Origin: Pseudomonadota bacterium
GTDB taxonomy: Bacteria > Pseudomonadota > Gammaproteobacteria > Steroidobacterales > Steroidobacteraceae
Assembly (NCBI GenBank): GCA_023391815.1
Contig: JAEWAF010000064.1
Coordinates: forward strand, 124,001 to 188,000
Reading direction: 5' to 3'
Length of the DNA stretch: 64,000 nt
The notes under the pieces are model-generated. The model was given only the letters and a program-made list of their open reading frames with translations. It did no database searches and was not told the DNA's origin. Each line of letters starts with the position of its first letter. The stretch's first letter is position 1. Below, piece by piece: positions 9,364-18,003 of this stretch. The position numbers were made by a program, and so were the translations under genes.

Positions 9364-11172
9364 TCACGCGTCGGCGGGCAAGAGTCGACAGATCAGGCGC
9401 GCAACCGTTGGCACCAGTCGCGGCCGGGCCAGGCGCGCGTCGTATCGTCCGAGCCGGCGCTCGTTTTCGGCCAGGCAGATCTCGAGCAGCCGCCGCGCGC
9501 TCACATCCAATGACAGATTCTGATGCGCGGTCAATGTGAAGTTGTCGCCGTTGTTGTCCGTGCCCTTGCCGAGGCTGCGCGCGGTTTCGATCCGGCTGGC
9601 GATTTGTTTGAGAATGATCCAGCCACAGCGCAGTCGGAATGCCGGCCGCCGCCACCACGGCAGTTGCCTGCGGCGATACCGCACCCAGTTGACGAAGAAC
9701 AGGATGTGCCGGGCTTCTTCCTGGACGACCGGCTCGAACAGCTCGACCAGTCTTCGATCGAACAGCCCGCCCTCGCGCGCCAGCGCGAACAGGCCGAATG
9801 CGAAGAACGAATCGAAACATTCGCCGAAGCCGCAGAACAGGAAGTCGTGCTCGATATCCCCGGAGCGGTACGCAACGGGGAATGAGACCGGGATGCCATA
9901 GTGAGAGGTGAGAGACGCGAGCAGTTGGGCATGACGTCGCTCCTCCATTCCCTGGAGCGCAATCGCTGCGCGGATATCCGCGTCGGGCTCGATTGCCACG
10001 GCGGCGGCGACGGTACAGGAGGTGAGGTTCTCCGTGGACACCGCCTCTTGCCAGAACGGCAGGCTGGCCAGGCGCGCTCGCGATACGTCGTCGAGCGACG
10101 GCCAGGCGATCTGTTCCGGTGCGTAAGCCTGGTGGCTCTCGACAAAGAACCTCGCGAGCAGTTGCCGGTGCTCATCCGATCCCGACTGCAGTCGGTCGGG
10201 CCTGCCCTTGAGCTCGCGCGCTTCAATGAGATGCCATCCGAGCAGGGCCGGCACGCCGAACAGGATTTCGCGCATTCGTTTGGCCAGCGAGAGGGCGAGT
10301 GCCGCTTCATTGGGAATGCCGAGCAGTGCGGCCACGCCCATCAATGCCGCTTCCTGAGCTCCAAGCCCGGCCGGCACGAAGAAGATGAAGTGGCGGACCG
10401 CCTGTGTGGTCGCTTCGAGCGCGATGCTTGCGGGAATGCTCACCGGCTGGTTGATCCAGCGAAGCACCAGCCAGGTTTCGAGTGCGCCGACGAGCAGGCC
10501 GGCGAACTGATACAAAACGGCCGCGCACAACCGCAAGGGCGCCGCGAACAAGCTGCGCATGGCACCGTTGAGCGATAGCGTCCATGCGACGATGTCGAAG
10601 CTGGGCGCGAACCGGCCGACGAGGCGTTGTGTCACCTGGCCAAGTACGGCGAACGCGCTCGGATTACTCAATAGCACACCCAACACGATGAGCAGCGGCA
10701 CCGTGAGCACGAGCCAGAGTGTCACGTCCTGGATGAGCCGCGGTTGATCCGTGACACTGATCAGGCAGAGCACGCCGAAGACAACGAAGACACACAAGGA
10801 GACCAGCGTCAGGAACACCTCGACGATCACGCTGGCGGCGGCTTCCGTCGTCTCCATGCCGCGCAAGGCGAGCAAGCGCACGCCGATCAACTCGCCGCCG
10901 ATGTTGGCCACCGGCAGCAGCCGAGTAACGGCCTCACGGACCGCCGCGATCCCGAACAGGGCCAAACTGCCGGGACGACGACTTCTGTCCAACAGGCTGC
11001 GCCAACCCAACGTATCCAGATACAGCGGCAGCGCGTGGAACGGAACGATTAGCAGCAGGATCCATCCGGCGCGGGACAGCACTTCAAGAATGCTGGCCGC
11101 GCCTTCGTGCAGCACCAGTGCGATCAGCACCAGCAGTCCAATGCAGCCCGCAATCCGAAACGCCACGCTCAT
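9364..11172 (-). CDS. hpnL: HpnL membrane protein fused to a ferritin-like di-iron domain
   Basis: The protein has 602 residues, about twice the length of HpnL (around 320). Residues 1-322 form a polytopic membrane domain of the HpnL/lysylphosphatidylglycerol-synthase-TM type: hydrophobic helices, the conserved block LLPVANIGGELIGVRLL, and the late motif FFVPAGLGAQEAALMG. Residues 323-602 are soluble and helical. They carry the paired Glu/His pattern of ferritin-like di-iron proteins: E381, E411-R-R-H414, E451 and E486-A-R-H489. The frame is continuous, so this is one gene and not two neighbours. Its start overlaps the hpnK stop by 4 bases (ATGA), making it the last gene of the hpnI-J-K-L minus-strand operon. 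HpnL's own function is unresolved; an oxidative or hydroxylating job for the added domain is inference only. Confidence 0.88.
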   Translation of the reverse strand: MSVAFRIAGCIGLLVLIALVLHEGAASILEVLSRAGWILLLIVPFHALPLYLDTLGWRSLLDRSRRPGSLALFGIAAVREAVTRLLPVANIGGELIGVRLLALRGMETTEAAASVIVEVFLTLVSLCVFVVFGVLCLISVTDQPRLIQDVTLWLVLTVPLLIVLGVLLSNPSAFAVLGQVTQRLVGRFAPSFDIVAWTLSLNGAMRSLFAAPLRLCAAVLYQFAGLLVGALETWLVLRWINQPVSIPASIALEATTQAVRHFIFFVPAGLGAQEAALMGVAALLGIPNEAALALSLAKRMREILFGVPALLGWHLIEARELKGRPDRLQSGSDEHRQLLARFFVESHQAYAPEQIAWPSLDDVSRARLASLPFWQEAVSTENLTSCTVAAAVAIEPDADIRAAIALQGMEERRHAQLLASLTSHYGIPVSFPVAYRSGDIEHDFLFCGFGECFDSFFAFGLFALAREGGLFDRRLVELFEPVVQEEARHILFFVNWVRYRRRQLPWWRRPAFRLRCGWIILKQIASRIETARSLGKGTDNNGDNFTLTAHQNLSLDVSARRLLEICLAENERRLGRYDARLARPRLVPTVARLICRLLPADA

Positions 11173-12056
11173 GGGCGCGCCCGCTGCCGGCGCACGGCGT
11201 CGCTGTATCCGCCGCGTGCAATGAAGGCGCCGCGAACGCTCGCCCGCACCCGTCGACTGATGAGCGCCGCAAGCTCCTCTTCGGCGTCGTCGGAGCGGAT
11301 TGCAGGATGTGAGTAGATCTCCGTGATGCCGTTGGGCAAGCGCTGCAAGATGCGCAGGAGGGCGCGCGTGTCCATATGTCCGCTCGCGGTCATGCCGAAC
11401 AGCCAGTCATTGTGTAGCAGACCGGCACGCTCGATCCGACGACGCATCAACGTGAGCCATGGCGAGAGGCCGGCGTGCTGCATGGCCTGGCCGATGCCAG
11501 AGACATGTTCGTAGTCGAGCAGCGGTTCTCGCGGCCACCGAATCGCCTGCATCCCAAACTCGCGTCCGACTTCGACGATGAGGCGTAACAAGGTCGGATG
11601 CAGGTGGAAGTGCTTGTGCGCGTTCACATGATCGAGCTGCAGGCCGGTCGCGGCAAACGCCTTGAACTGGGCCCGAATCTCCGACGCGAGCTGTCGACGC
11701 ATGCTCGGCGAAAACACGAACCGAAACGCATCGAGCACCATGTGATTGCCGAATCGCCCGGAGTCATCGACGAGCAGCGGGATCTGAGCGCGCTCCAGAA
11801 TCGCCGTGCCGTCGACGAGCACGAGGTGCAAGCCGACGCGCAACTGAGGCAAACGCCGTGCGCGGACGACGGCATCGGCGGCAGCGGGCGCGCCCACCAT
11901 CAAGCTCGCGGCAGTCAGCACGCCGCGACGTGTGGCGACCTCGACCGCTTCGTTCACCGATTCGCGCACGCCGAAGTCATCCGCGGTGATGATCAGAAAG
12001 TCGCGACGCGTACTGGCTGCGCGTACCGTGCGGGAGTCGTCTGATGCGAAGAGCAT
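11169..12056 (-). CDS. hpnK: HpnK, YdjC/ChbG-type deacetylase of hopanoid side chain
   Basis: The protein has 295 residues and belongs to the YdjC family of carbohydrate deacetylases. HpnK removes the acetyl group from the N-acetylglucosaminyl hopanoid made by HpnI. Metal-site motifs are visible: TADDFG near residue 25, RVGLHLVLVDG, and DHVNAHKHFHLHP. A family-typical ITEIYSHPA block is near the C-terminus. It sits 21 bp downstream of hpnJ and overlaps the hpnL fusion by 4 bases. The ATG at 12054-12056 has no strong ribosome site, and an internal start ahead of FLIITADDFG is possible. Confidence 0.92.
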   Translation of the reverse strand: MLFASDDSRTVRAASTRRDFLIITADDFGVRESVNEAVEVATRRGVLTAASLMVGAPAAADAVVRARRLPQLRVGLHLVLVDGTAILERAQIPLLVDDSGRFGNHMVLDAFRFVFSPSMRRQLASEIRAQFKAFAATGLQLDHVNAHKHFHLHPTLLRLIVEVGREFGMQAIRWPREPLLDYEHVSGIGQAMQHAGLSPWLTLMRRRIERAGLLHNDWLFGMTASGHMDTRALLRILQRLPNGITEIYSHPAIRSDDAEEELAALISRRVRASVRGAFIARGGYSDAVRRQRARP

Positions 12057-12077
12057 GATGAATGACGCGCCCTCGCT

Positions 12078-13493
12078 TCAGGTGCGCGCATGCAGGAAGC
12101 GGAAGAATTCCACTCCTTCGCGCAGACGACGCTTCGTCATGTCCCAACTGGTCATCATCTCCATCGTCAGCTCGGCGATCTTGCGTGGCCGGAAGTAGAA
12201 ATTTCTGTAGAACGTTTCGACGCCGTGGAAGATCTGTTCGGCCGAGAGATGCGGATAAGTGATCGGCTCGATCTGCACGCCGTGGGCGTCGACCAGCTCC
12301 GCGGTGTTCTCCGACAGCCAGCCGTTCGCGAGCGCCTGGTCATAAAGCTGCGTACCGGGATAGGGCGCGGCGAGCGAGACTTGAATCGTGTGCGGGTTGA
12401 TCTCCTTGGCGAACTCGATGGTTTCGCGGATGGTCTGCTCGGTTTCGCCCGGCAAACCCAGGATGAATGTGCCGTGGATAGTGATGCCGAGCTCGCGACA
12501 ATCCCGCGTGAACCGCCGGGCGATGTCGGTTTTGAGGCCCTTGCGCACGTTGTACAGGATCTGGTCGTTGCCCGACTCGTAGCCGACCAGCAGCAGCCGC
12601 AGGCCGTTCTCCTTCATCACTCGCAACGTTTCGTACGGCACGTTCGCCTTGGCATTGCACGACCATGTGACGCCCAGGCGGCCTAAGCCGCGCGCAATCT
12701 CTTCCGCGCGCGGGCGGAAATCGGTGAAGGTATCGTCGTCGAAGAAGATCTCCTCGACCCGCGGCAGATGTTCACGCACCCAGCGCACTTCCTCGACGAC
12801 GCTGCTCGGGCTACGGACGCGATAACGATGACCGCCGACCGTTTGCGGCCACAAGCAGAAGGTGCACTTGGAGCGGCAACCGCGCCCGGTATAGAACGAT
12901 ACGTACGGGTGCTTCAGATAACCGATGAAATAGTTCTCGACGCGCAGATCGCGCCGATAGATCGGCGTCACCCACGGCAGCGCGTCCATGTCGGTGATGA
13001 GCGGGCGCGGCGCGTTGTGCATGAGAGTGCCGTCGGCGCGTCGATAGCTCAGGCCCATGATCTCGCCGAGCGGTCTGCCGCTCGCGACCTCCTGGCAGGT
13101 GTAATCGAACTCTTCGCGTGCCACGAAATCGATGGCCTTGGACGCTGCCAGCGAGCCCTGCGGATCGACAGCGACCTTCGCACCGACCATGCCGATGAGC
13201 ACACGCGGCCGGTCTTCTTTGAGCGCCTCGGCCGTGCGCACATCGGCGGCGAAGGAGGGCGAGCTCGTGTGCATGATGACGAGATCGAAGCCACGCGCGA
13301 TGGAAAGCACATCGGCGAGGCTCAGGCCGTCCGCGGGAGCATCTAGCAGGCGGCTGTCGGGCACCAGCGCCGCAGGTTGTGCAAGCCAGGTCGGATACCA
13401 GAACGAGCGCACTTCGCGCTTCGCCTGATAGCGAGCGCCGGCGCCGCCGTCGAATCCTTCATAGGAAGGTGGATGCAGGAAGAGTGACTTCAT
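12078..13493 (-). CDS. hpnJ: HpnJ, radical SAM enzyme for the hopanoid cyclitol ether
   Basis: The protein has 471 residues. It is a B12-binding-like N-terminal domain followed by a radical SAM core with the 4Fe-4S motif C-R-S-K-C-T-F-C (CxxxCxxC). HpnJ contracts the glucosaminyl ring made by HpnI and HpnK to the aminocyclopentitol of bacteriohopanetetrol cyclitol ether. The frame runs on to 13853, but that part is antisense-like, high-Arg sequence. The ATG at 13491-13493, beginning MKSLFLHPPSYEGFDGG with CGGAG upstream, is the family-typical start. It lies 23 bp after hpnI. Confidence 0.94.
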   Translation of the reverse strand: MKSLFLHPPSYEGFDGGAGARYQAKREVRSFWYPTWLAQPAALVPDSRLLDAPADGLSLADVLSIARGFDLVIMHTSSPSFAADVRTAEALKEDRPRVLIGMVGAKVAVDPQGSLAASKAIDFVAREEFDYTCQEVASGRPLGEIMGLSYRRADGTLMHNAPRPLITDMDALPWVTPIYRRDLRVENYFIGYLKHPYVSFYTGRGCRSKCTFCLWPQTVGGHRYRVRSPSSVVEEVRWVREHLPRVEEIFFDDDTFTDFRPRAEEIARGLGRLGVTWSCNAKANVPYETLRVMKENGLRLLLVGYESGNDQILYNVRKGLKTDIARRFTRDCRELGITIHGTFILGLPGETEQTIRETIEFAKEINPHTIQVSLAAPYPGTQLYDQALANGWLSENTAELVDAHGVQIEPITYPHLSAEQIFHGVETFYRNFYFRPRKIAELTMEMMTSWDMTKRRLREGVEFFRFLHART

Positions 13494-13516
13494 GGTCGAG
13501 TCTCCGAGCGCACCGC

Positions 13517-14707
13517 TCAGCCGGTACGTTGCATGGAGCCGTCGCGCTCGACAGCGAACACTCCGGCGCGCCAGCGCACGCGGCGGCTCGCAAAACTCCA
13601 GCACCACAGCGCGAAGGCGAGCAGATCGCCGATCGGCACGAGCCACGGCGGCGCGCAGGCCGCTCGCGCAAGCCGATGCAGAAACACCCTGGCCACCACG
13701 GCCGTCGCGGCGAGGCTCAGTACGAACGAATCGGCGCCGGCCAACAATGTTCCTAGCGCAATCACGGGCAGCGTGAAGGTGATACCAAGAGGACCATAGC
13801 TGCGTGGCTGGACCGAGCGAATCGTGCGCAGCCAGCGCAATTCGTGGCGGCACACGGAGCCGAAGCTCGGTTCAGCGACGACTGTATCGACGATGCTGTC
13901 GGCCGCCACGGTCTTCAGCCCGAGACGACGCGTGTGCTCTCCGAGCCAGTAGTCGTCGGCTAAAACATTCGCGATGGCCGTGAAGCCACCGAGTCGTTCG
14001 AGCGTTTGCCGCCGCAACGCAATCGTCACACCGGAAGCGAACGAAACGCTTCCGAACAGCCGCGCGACGCGCACCGCCGGAATGAACCATTCGTTGATGA
14101 AGAGCGCCACCAGGTGCGACCACCGACCTCCCACGGCTCTCGCTCGATACAAAGAGGTCACCAGTCCGACTGTCGGGTCCGACAGCGGTGCCGTCACTCG
14201 CCGCAAATAATCCGGGTCGACCATTACATCGCTGTCCGATGCCACGAGAATCGGGTGGCGCGCCGCGGACAACATATTCGCGAGATTACTTACTTTGCGG
14301 TTGCTGCCGTGCGCGCGCGAATCGATCACGACGACGATGTCGTGTGTCGGCAGTTCCGCTTGCAGCCGGCGCACGGTCGCGAGCGCGCCGTCGGTGGCAT
14401 CCTGCACGCCGAAAACGATCTGGTATCGCGGGTGGGCCTGCACGCAGAAAGTTTTCAGACATTGATACAGATTCGGCTCACTCCCGCACAGTGGCTTGAG
14501 AACAGTGACCGGCGAGCAACAGTCCGCGGCGGTAAAGGCCATCGCATCGGGGCGCGCATCGTAGTCGTGCGCGCGCATGACTCGCACGCGCTTTGCCGCC
14601 TGCGACTCCGCAAAACAAGCAAGCAGCGCGTACGCAGTTGCTAACGCGGCGAGCGCGATCCCCAGTGTGTGCAGCGTGATCTGCGCGATCGTGAGCACGG
14701 CGAACAC
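13517..14707 (-). CDS. hpnI: HpnI, hopanoid glycosyltransferase (GT2)
   Basis: The protein has 396 residues and resembles ceramide glucosyltransferases. HpnI adds N-acetylglucosamine to bacteriohopanetetrol. One N-terminal helix (residues 5-30) and a hydrophobic C-terminal region place it at the membrane. GT2 motifs are present: VTVLKPLCGSEPNL, DSDVMVDPDYL (DxD), ADDYWLG and RHELRWLRTIRS (QxxRW-like). It is the first gene of the minus-strand operon, divergent from idi. The start codon is a GTG at 14705-14707 with no strong ribosome site, so the exact start is uncertain. Confidence 0.92.
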   Translation of the reverse strand: MFAVLTIAQITLHTLGIALAALATAYALLACFAESQAAKRVRVMRAHDYDARPDAMAFTAADCCSPVTVLKPLCGSEPNLYQCLKTFCVQAHPRYQIVFGVQDATDGALATVRRLQAELPTHDIVVVIDSRAHGSNRKVSNLANMLSAARHPILVASDSDVMVDPDYLRRVTAPLSDPTVGLVTSLYRARAVGGRWSHLVALFINEWFIPAVRVARLFGSVSFASGVTIALRRQTLERLGGFTAIANVLADDYWLGEHTRRLGLKTVAADSIVDTVVAEPSFGSVCRHELRWLRTIRSVQPRSYGPLGITFTLPVIALGTLLAGADSFVLSLAATAVVARVFLHRLARAACAPPWLVPIGDLLAFALWCWSFASRRVRWRAGVFAVERDGSMQRTG

Positions 14708-14882
14708 CGTTTTGCTTGCAATGTGTCGGCACTAACGCGCGGCGCGCGAGGATGTGCCCGCGAATATCGCTGTTGTGGAACTGTATTAAGTTGGAGCGGA
14801 TTTATGCCGCAGCTTTCGAGCTGAAGCATCGTGCGCGCTGTGATGACCTCTCGCACACATCGGCGGAAAACGGAGGTGGTCC
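14708..14882. promoter_or_regulatory. Divergent promoter region between hpnI and idi
   Basis: This 175-bp gap separates the minus-strand hpnI-J-K-L operon from the plus-strand idi-hpnH-hpnM-dxs run and must carry both promoters if each is an operon head. It is locally richer in A/T (around 14765-14805) than its surroundings. I could not pick a convincing -35/-10 pair or operator. CGGAGGTGGT at 14870-14879 is the ribosome site of idi and supports its TTG start. Confidence 0.45.
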
Positions 14883-15488
14883 TTGAACGAGCAAAGTGGC
14901 GAACACGATGCCCTCCGGTACACGCGGGTCTCGTCGGATCTGGAGCCGCTCATCCTGGTCGATACCAGCGACCGCGAAGTCGGCTTCATGAGCAAGGCGC
15001 GGTGTCATGAAGGTCGAGGCGTGCTGCATCGCGCCTTCTCGCTGTTCATTTTCAACCCCGACGGCCAGCTGCTGATGCAGCAGCGTAGTGATTCGAAGCG
15101 TCTGTGGCCGGGTTACTGGTCGAACAGCTGCTGCAGTCATCCGCGGCGTGGAGAAGGGTTGCAGTTCGCCGCTCATCGCCGGCTGTGGCAGGAACTGGGC
15201 ATGCGGTGCGCGCTCTCGCCGCTGTTCAAGTTTCGCTACCAGGCGCAATTCGATGCCACCGGTGCGGAGAACGAGCTGTGTTCGGTCTACATCGGTTGCA
15301 GCAGCGGACCGGTGCGCGCCAACGTTCACGAGATCGCGGACTGGTGCTGGATCGATCCGTCGCAATTGCAGGCCGAGCTCGAGCGCGGCGCGCGGCCCTT
15401 CACTCCCTGGTTCAGGATCGAATGGATGCAAATCTGGACGCAGTTTCACAGCGCGCTGGCGCGAGCGCGAGACGCGAGCCAAGCATGA
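14883..15488 (+). CDS. idi: Isopentenyl-diphosphate isomerase, type 1
   Basis: The protein has 201 residues and is Nudix-like. It interconverts isopentenyl and dimethylallyl diphosphate in the cytosol, balancing the C5 pool for farnesyl diphosphate and squalene. The active-site cysteine lies in WSNSCCSHPRRGE and the partner glutamate in ENELCSVYIG; the entry motif HRAFSLFIFN is also typical. The start is a TTG with GGAGG seven bases upstream; no ATG is better placed. Its stop overlaps the hpnH ATG by 4 bases. With dxs downstream, it makes the locus partly self-sufficient in isoprenoid precursors. Confidence 0.94.
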   Translation: MNEQSGEHDALRYTRVSSDLEPLILVDTSDREVGFMSKARCHEGRGVLHRAFSLFIFNPDGQLLMQQRSDSKRLWPGYWSNSCCSHPRRGEGLQFAAHRRLWQELGMRCALSPLFKFRYQAQFDATGAENELCSVYIGCSSGPVRANVHEIADWCWIDPSQLQAELERGARPFTPWFRIEWMQIWTQFHSALARARDASQA

Positions 15489-16633
15489 GTATTCCGCTGA
15501 TTCAAACGTATCGCATCGGTCGCTACCTGCTCACGCAGAAGCTGCGCGGGCGGGAGCGATTTCCACTGGTGCTGATGCTGGAGCCATTGTTCCAGTGCAA
15601 TCTGGCGTGTGCCGGCTGCGGCAAGATCGATCATCCCAAGGAAGTGCTACAGCGTCGGATGAGCGTCGAGCAGGCGCTTGCCGCGGTCGACGAATGCGAT
15701 GCGCCGGTGGTCTCGATCCCCGGTGGCGAGCCGCTCATTCATCGTCAGTTGCCGCAGATCGTCGCGGGCATCATCGCCCGCCGCAAGTTTGTTTATCTGT
15801 GCACGAACGCGCTGCTGCTGGCCAAGCACATCGACGAGTACCGGCCCTCGCGCTATCTCGCATTCTCGATTCATCTGGACGGCAACCGCGAACGCCATGA
15901 CGCGTCTGTGTGCCAGCAAGGTGTGTACGACAAGGCGGTCGCGGCGATCCGCCTCGCGCGCGACAAAGGCTTTCGCGTAACCATCAACTGCACGTTGTTC
16001 GCTGGTGAGGACGCGCCGCAAGTCGCCGCGTTCTTCGACGAGGCGATGCGACTCGGGATCGAGGGGATCACAGTGTCGCCGGGCTACAGCTATCAGCGCG
16101 CTCCGCGCCAAGATGTGTTCCTCGGTCGATCCGCGAGCAAGCGGCTGTTCCGCGACATCTTCCGCGCTGGCCGTCGTAACGGCAGTCATTGGAGGTTTAC
16201 GAATACGAATCTGTTCCTCGACTTCCTCGCCGGCAACCAGACGTACCAGTGCACGCCGTGGAGCAATCCGACGTACAACCTCTTTGGCTGGCAGCGGCCC
16301 TGCTATCTGCTCGATGAGGGCTACGCCAGCAGCTTCCGCTCGCTCATGGAAGATACGAATTGGGACCAGTATGGCGTGGGTCGCAACGCGCGTTGTGACA
16401 ACTGCATGGCGCACTGTGGGTACGAGGGGACAGCGGTCAACGACATGTTGGCGCACCCGTTGAAAGCACTGCGCGTCGGCCTGCGCGGTCCACGTGTGAG
16501 CGGTCCGATGGCACCGGAGTTGCCGGTGCTGTACACGCAGCGCCCCGAGCCGCCATCGGCCGTAATTCCTGTCACCGCGATTCGAGGCACACGGCGCGCG
16601 AACGACGGAGACCGAGATGGATGTGCGATATGA
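15485..16633 (+). CDS. hpnH: HpnH, radical SAM adenosylhopane synthase
   Basis: The protein has 382 residues. HpnH adds a 5'-deoxyadenosyl group to diploptene to form adenosylhopane, the first step of side-chain extension. The radical SAM cluster motif C-N-L-A-C-A-G-C (CxxxCxxC) is near residue 40, followed by VVSIPGGEPLIH. A C-terminal cysteine cluster (RCDNCMAHCGYEG) is also family-typical. The ATG at 15485 overlaps the idi stop, and the last 17 bases overlap the start of hpnM. Confidence 0.96.
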   Translation: MSIPLIQTYRIGRYLLTQKLRGRERFPLVLMLEPLFQCNLACAGCGKIDHPKEVLQRRMSVEQALAAVDECDAPVVSIPGGEPLIHRQLPQIVAGIIARRKFVYLCTNALLLAKHIDEYRPSRYLAFSIHLDGNRERHDASVCQQGVYDKAVAAIRLARDKGFRVTINCTLFAGEDAPQVAAFFDEAMRLGIEGITVSPGYSYQRAPRQDVFLGRSASKRLFRDIFRAGRRNGSHWRFTNTNLFLDFLAGNQTYQCTPWSNPTYNLFGWQRPCYLLDEGYASSFRSLMEDTNWDQYGVGRNARCDNCMAHCGYEGTAVNDMLAHPLKALRVGLRGPRVSGPMAPELPVLYTQRPEPPSAVIPVTAIRGTRRANDGDRDGCAI

Positions 16634-17261
16634 AAGCCGGCAGCCAGCGGCGCGGCGTGCTCTCATCTCGTTGCACATCCGCGTAGTGTCACTCGCGATG
16701 CTGTGCGCGCTCGGCGCATATGTGAGCGCGGCGGAAGAGCGGCCAGCGTCGGCAACCGTCGAGAAGCTGCAGGCGGCACTTCTCGATTCCATGAAGAATG
16801 CCAAAGCGCTCGGCGAGCAGGGCAGTTACGAGAAGCTCAAGCCGGTTGTCGAGGAGGTGCATGACTTCCCATACATCATGCGTGCGGTGCTCGGATCGAG
16901 CGCCAGTCAGCTCACGCCGGAGCAATTCAAGCAGGCGGCCGCCGCGTATGCCGATGGCAGTGCACGGATCTACGCGCACGAGTTCAACAGCTACTCCGGT
17001 GAGCACTTCGTGATCCTGGAGGAGAAGCCGCAGCCGCGCGACACGCGTCTGGTGCGGTCGGTATTGCAGTCGCCGGGGAATCCGGATGTGCACTTCGACT
17101 ATCTATTGCGACAGTCCGATGGCCAGTGGCGCATCGTGAACACGACGGCCGAAGGAGTGAGCCAGCTGGCGATGGACCGCTCGCAGGCTCAGTCGGCCTT
17201 GAAGCAGGGGGGCTTCGACGGTCTGATGGGCTGGATCCAGGGCCGCGTGCCGAAGGAATGA
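16617..17261 (+). CDS. hpnM: HpnM, MlaC/Ttg2D-like periplasmic hopanoid protein
   Basis: The protein has 214 residues and belongs to the MlaC/toluene-tolerance Ttg2D family; in hopanoid loci this is HpnM. It is probably a periplasmic lipid carrier that works with HpnN in moving hopanoids. A signal peptide is likely (hydrophobic HIRVVSLAMLCALGAYVSA to about residue 40, cleavage near SAAEE). The ATG at 16617 has GGAG upstream and overlaps hpnH by 17 bases. The body is mostly helical with a beta segment (TRLVRSVLQSPGNPDVHFDY), as in MlaC. Confidence 0.9.
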   Translation: MDVRYESRQPAARRALISLHIRVVSLAMLCALGAYVSAAEERPASATVEKLQAALLDSMKNAKALGEQGSYEKLKPVVEEVHDFPYIMRAVLGSSASQLTPEQFKQAAAAYADGSARIYAHEFNSYSGEHFVILEEKPQPRDTRLVRSVLQSPGNPDVHFDYLLRQSDGQWRIVNTTAEGVSQLAMDRSQAQSALKQGGFDGLMGWIQGRVPKE

Positions 17262-17271
17262 GGGTGGGAGC

Positions 17272-18003
17272 ATGCCGCGTGCCCGTCTTCAGCGCTCTCG
17301 GCTCACCTCCACCGGCTCGTTCGCGGCGCAGATGAGCGCGTGGCAGGAGCGCATGCATCTTGCGCTCGCCCGACGATTGCCCGCGGCGGACGAGGTTCCA
17401 GCACGCTTGCACGCGGCGCTGCGCAGCTGGGTGCTGGATCGCGAAGAGCGCAAGCATCCAGTACTGATGTTTGCTGTCGGAAGAACGATGGGCTTGCGCG
17501 AGGAGCACGTCGAAGTCGCGGCGTGCGCGTTGGAGCTGCTGCATTTGTTCGTCGAAGTTCACCGTACGCTGCCCGCACTCGCGCATGGGCGGGCGCCGAG
17601 ACCGCATCCGGCGCTGCAAGCGTACGACGAGGCGACTCTGTTGCTGGTCGGCGATTCGTTGCCGCCGCTGGCGTTCAATCTGATCTGCGTCGATCCCGCT
17701 TTGCCGCTGGCCGCGAAGGTGCGGCTGAGGATCGCTGCCATGCTCGCATCCGCGAGTGGCTCACACGGCAAGCACGAAGAAACGGATCGATCGCATTACT
17801 GCGCGGGCGTGCGCCTGGCCATCGCCTGCAGACGCCGGCCACCTGGTCGAAAAATGAAAGGGCTGCTCGCGGATTTCGAGCGCGCACTGGCGCTGTCTTG
17901 GTCGGATGCCTACGCGGTCCTGCCGCGGCGAGGCGAACAGGCCGAACCGCTGCGTCGGGTCACGCGCTGGCTCGCTGAGCGTGAAGGCGAAGGGGGGACG
18001 TGA
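17272..18003 (+). CDS. Degenerate polyprenyl-diphosphate-synthase-like protein
   Basis: The predicted protein has 243 residues and aligns by eye with the N-terminal half of IspA-type polyprenyl synthases: RKHPVLMFAVGRTMGL, then ALELLHLFVEVHRTLPAL, then YDEATLLLVGDSLPPLAF. In active enzymes the central block reads VHDDLPAMDDD. Here both Asp positions are replaced (R98, T99) and the following Asp run is absent. The second Asp-rich motif is also missing, and the protein is about 50 residues short. It should not make farnesyl diphosphate. It lies 10 bp after hpnM and overlaps dxs (TGATG), so it is retained in the operon. It could be a regulatory subunit, a scaffold or a decaying gene. Confidence 0.75.
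   Translation: MPRARLQRSRLTSTGSFAAQMSAWQERMHLALARRLPAADEVPARLHAALRSWVLDREERKHPVLMFAVGRTMGLREEHVEVAACALELLHLFVEVHRTLPALAHGRAPRPHPALQAYDEATLLLVGDSLPPLAFNLICVDPALPLAAKVRLRIAAMLASASGSHGKHEETDRSHYCAGVRLAIACRRRPPGRKMKGLLADFERALALSWSDAYAVLPRRGEQAEPLRRVTRWLAEREGEGGT

Noticed and set aside
13494..13853. N-terminal extension of HpnJ by 120 residues
   Set aside because: The extension is Arg-rich antisense-like sequence overlapping hpnI; HpnJ homologues start at MKSLFLHPP, where a ribosome site is present.
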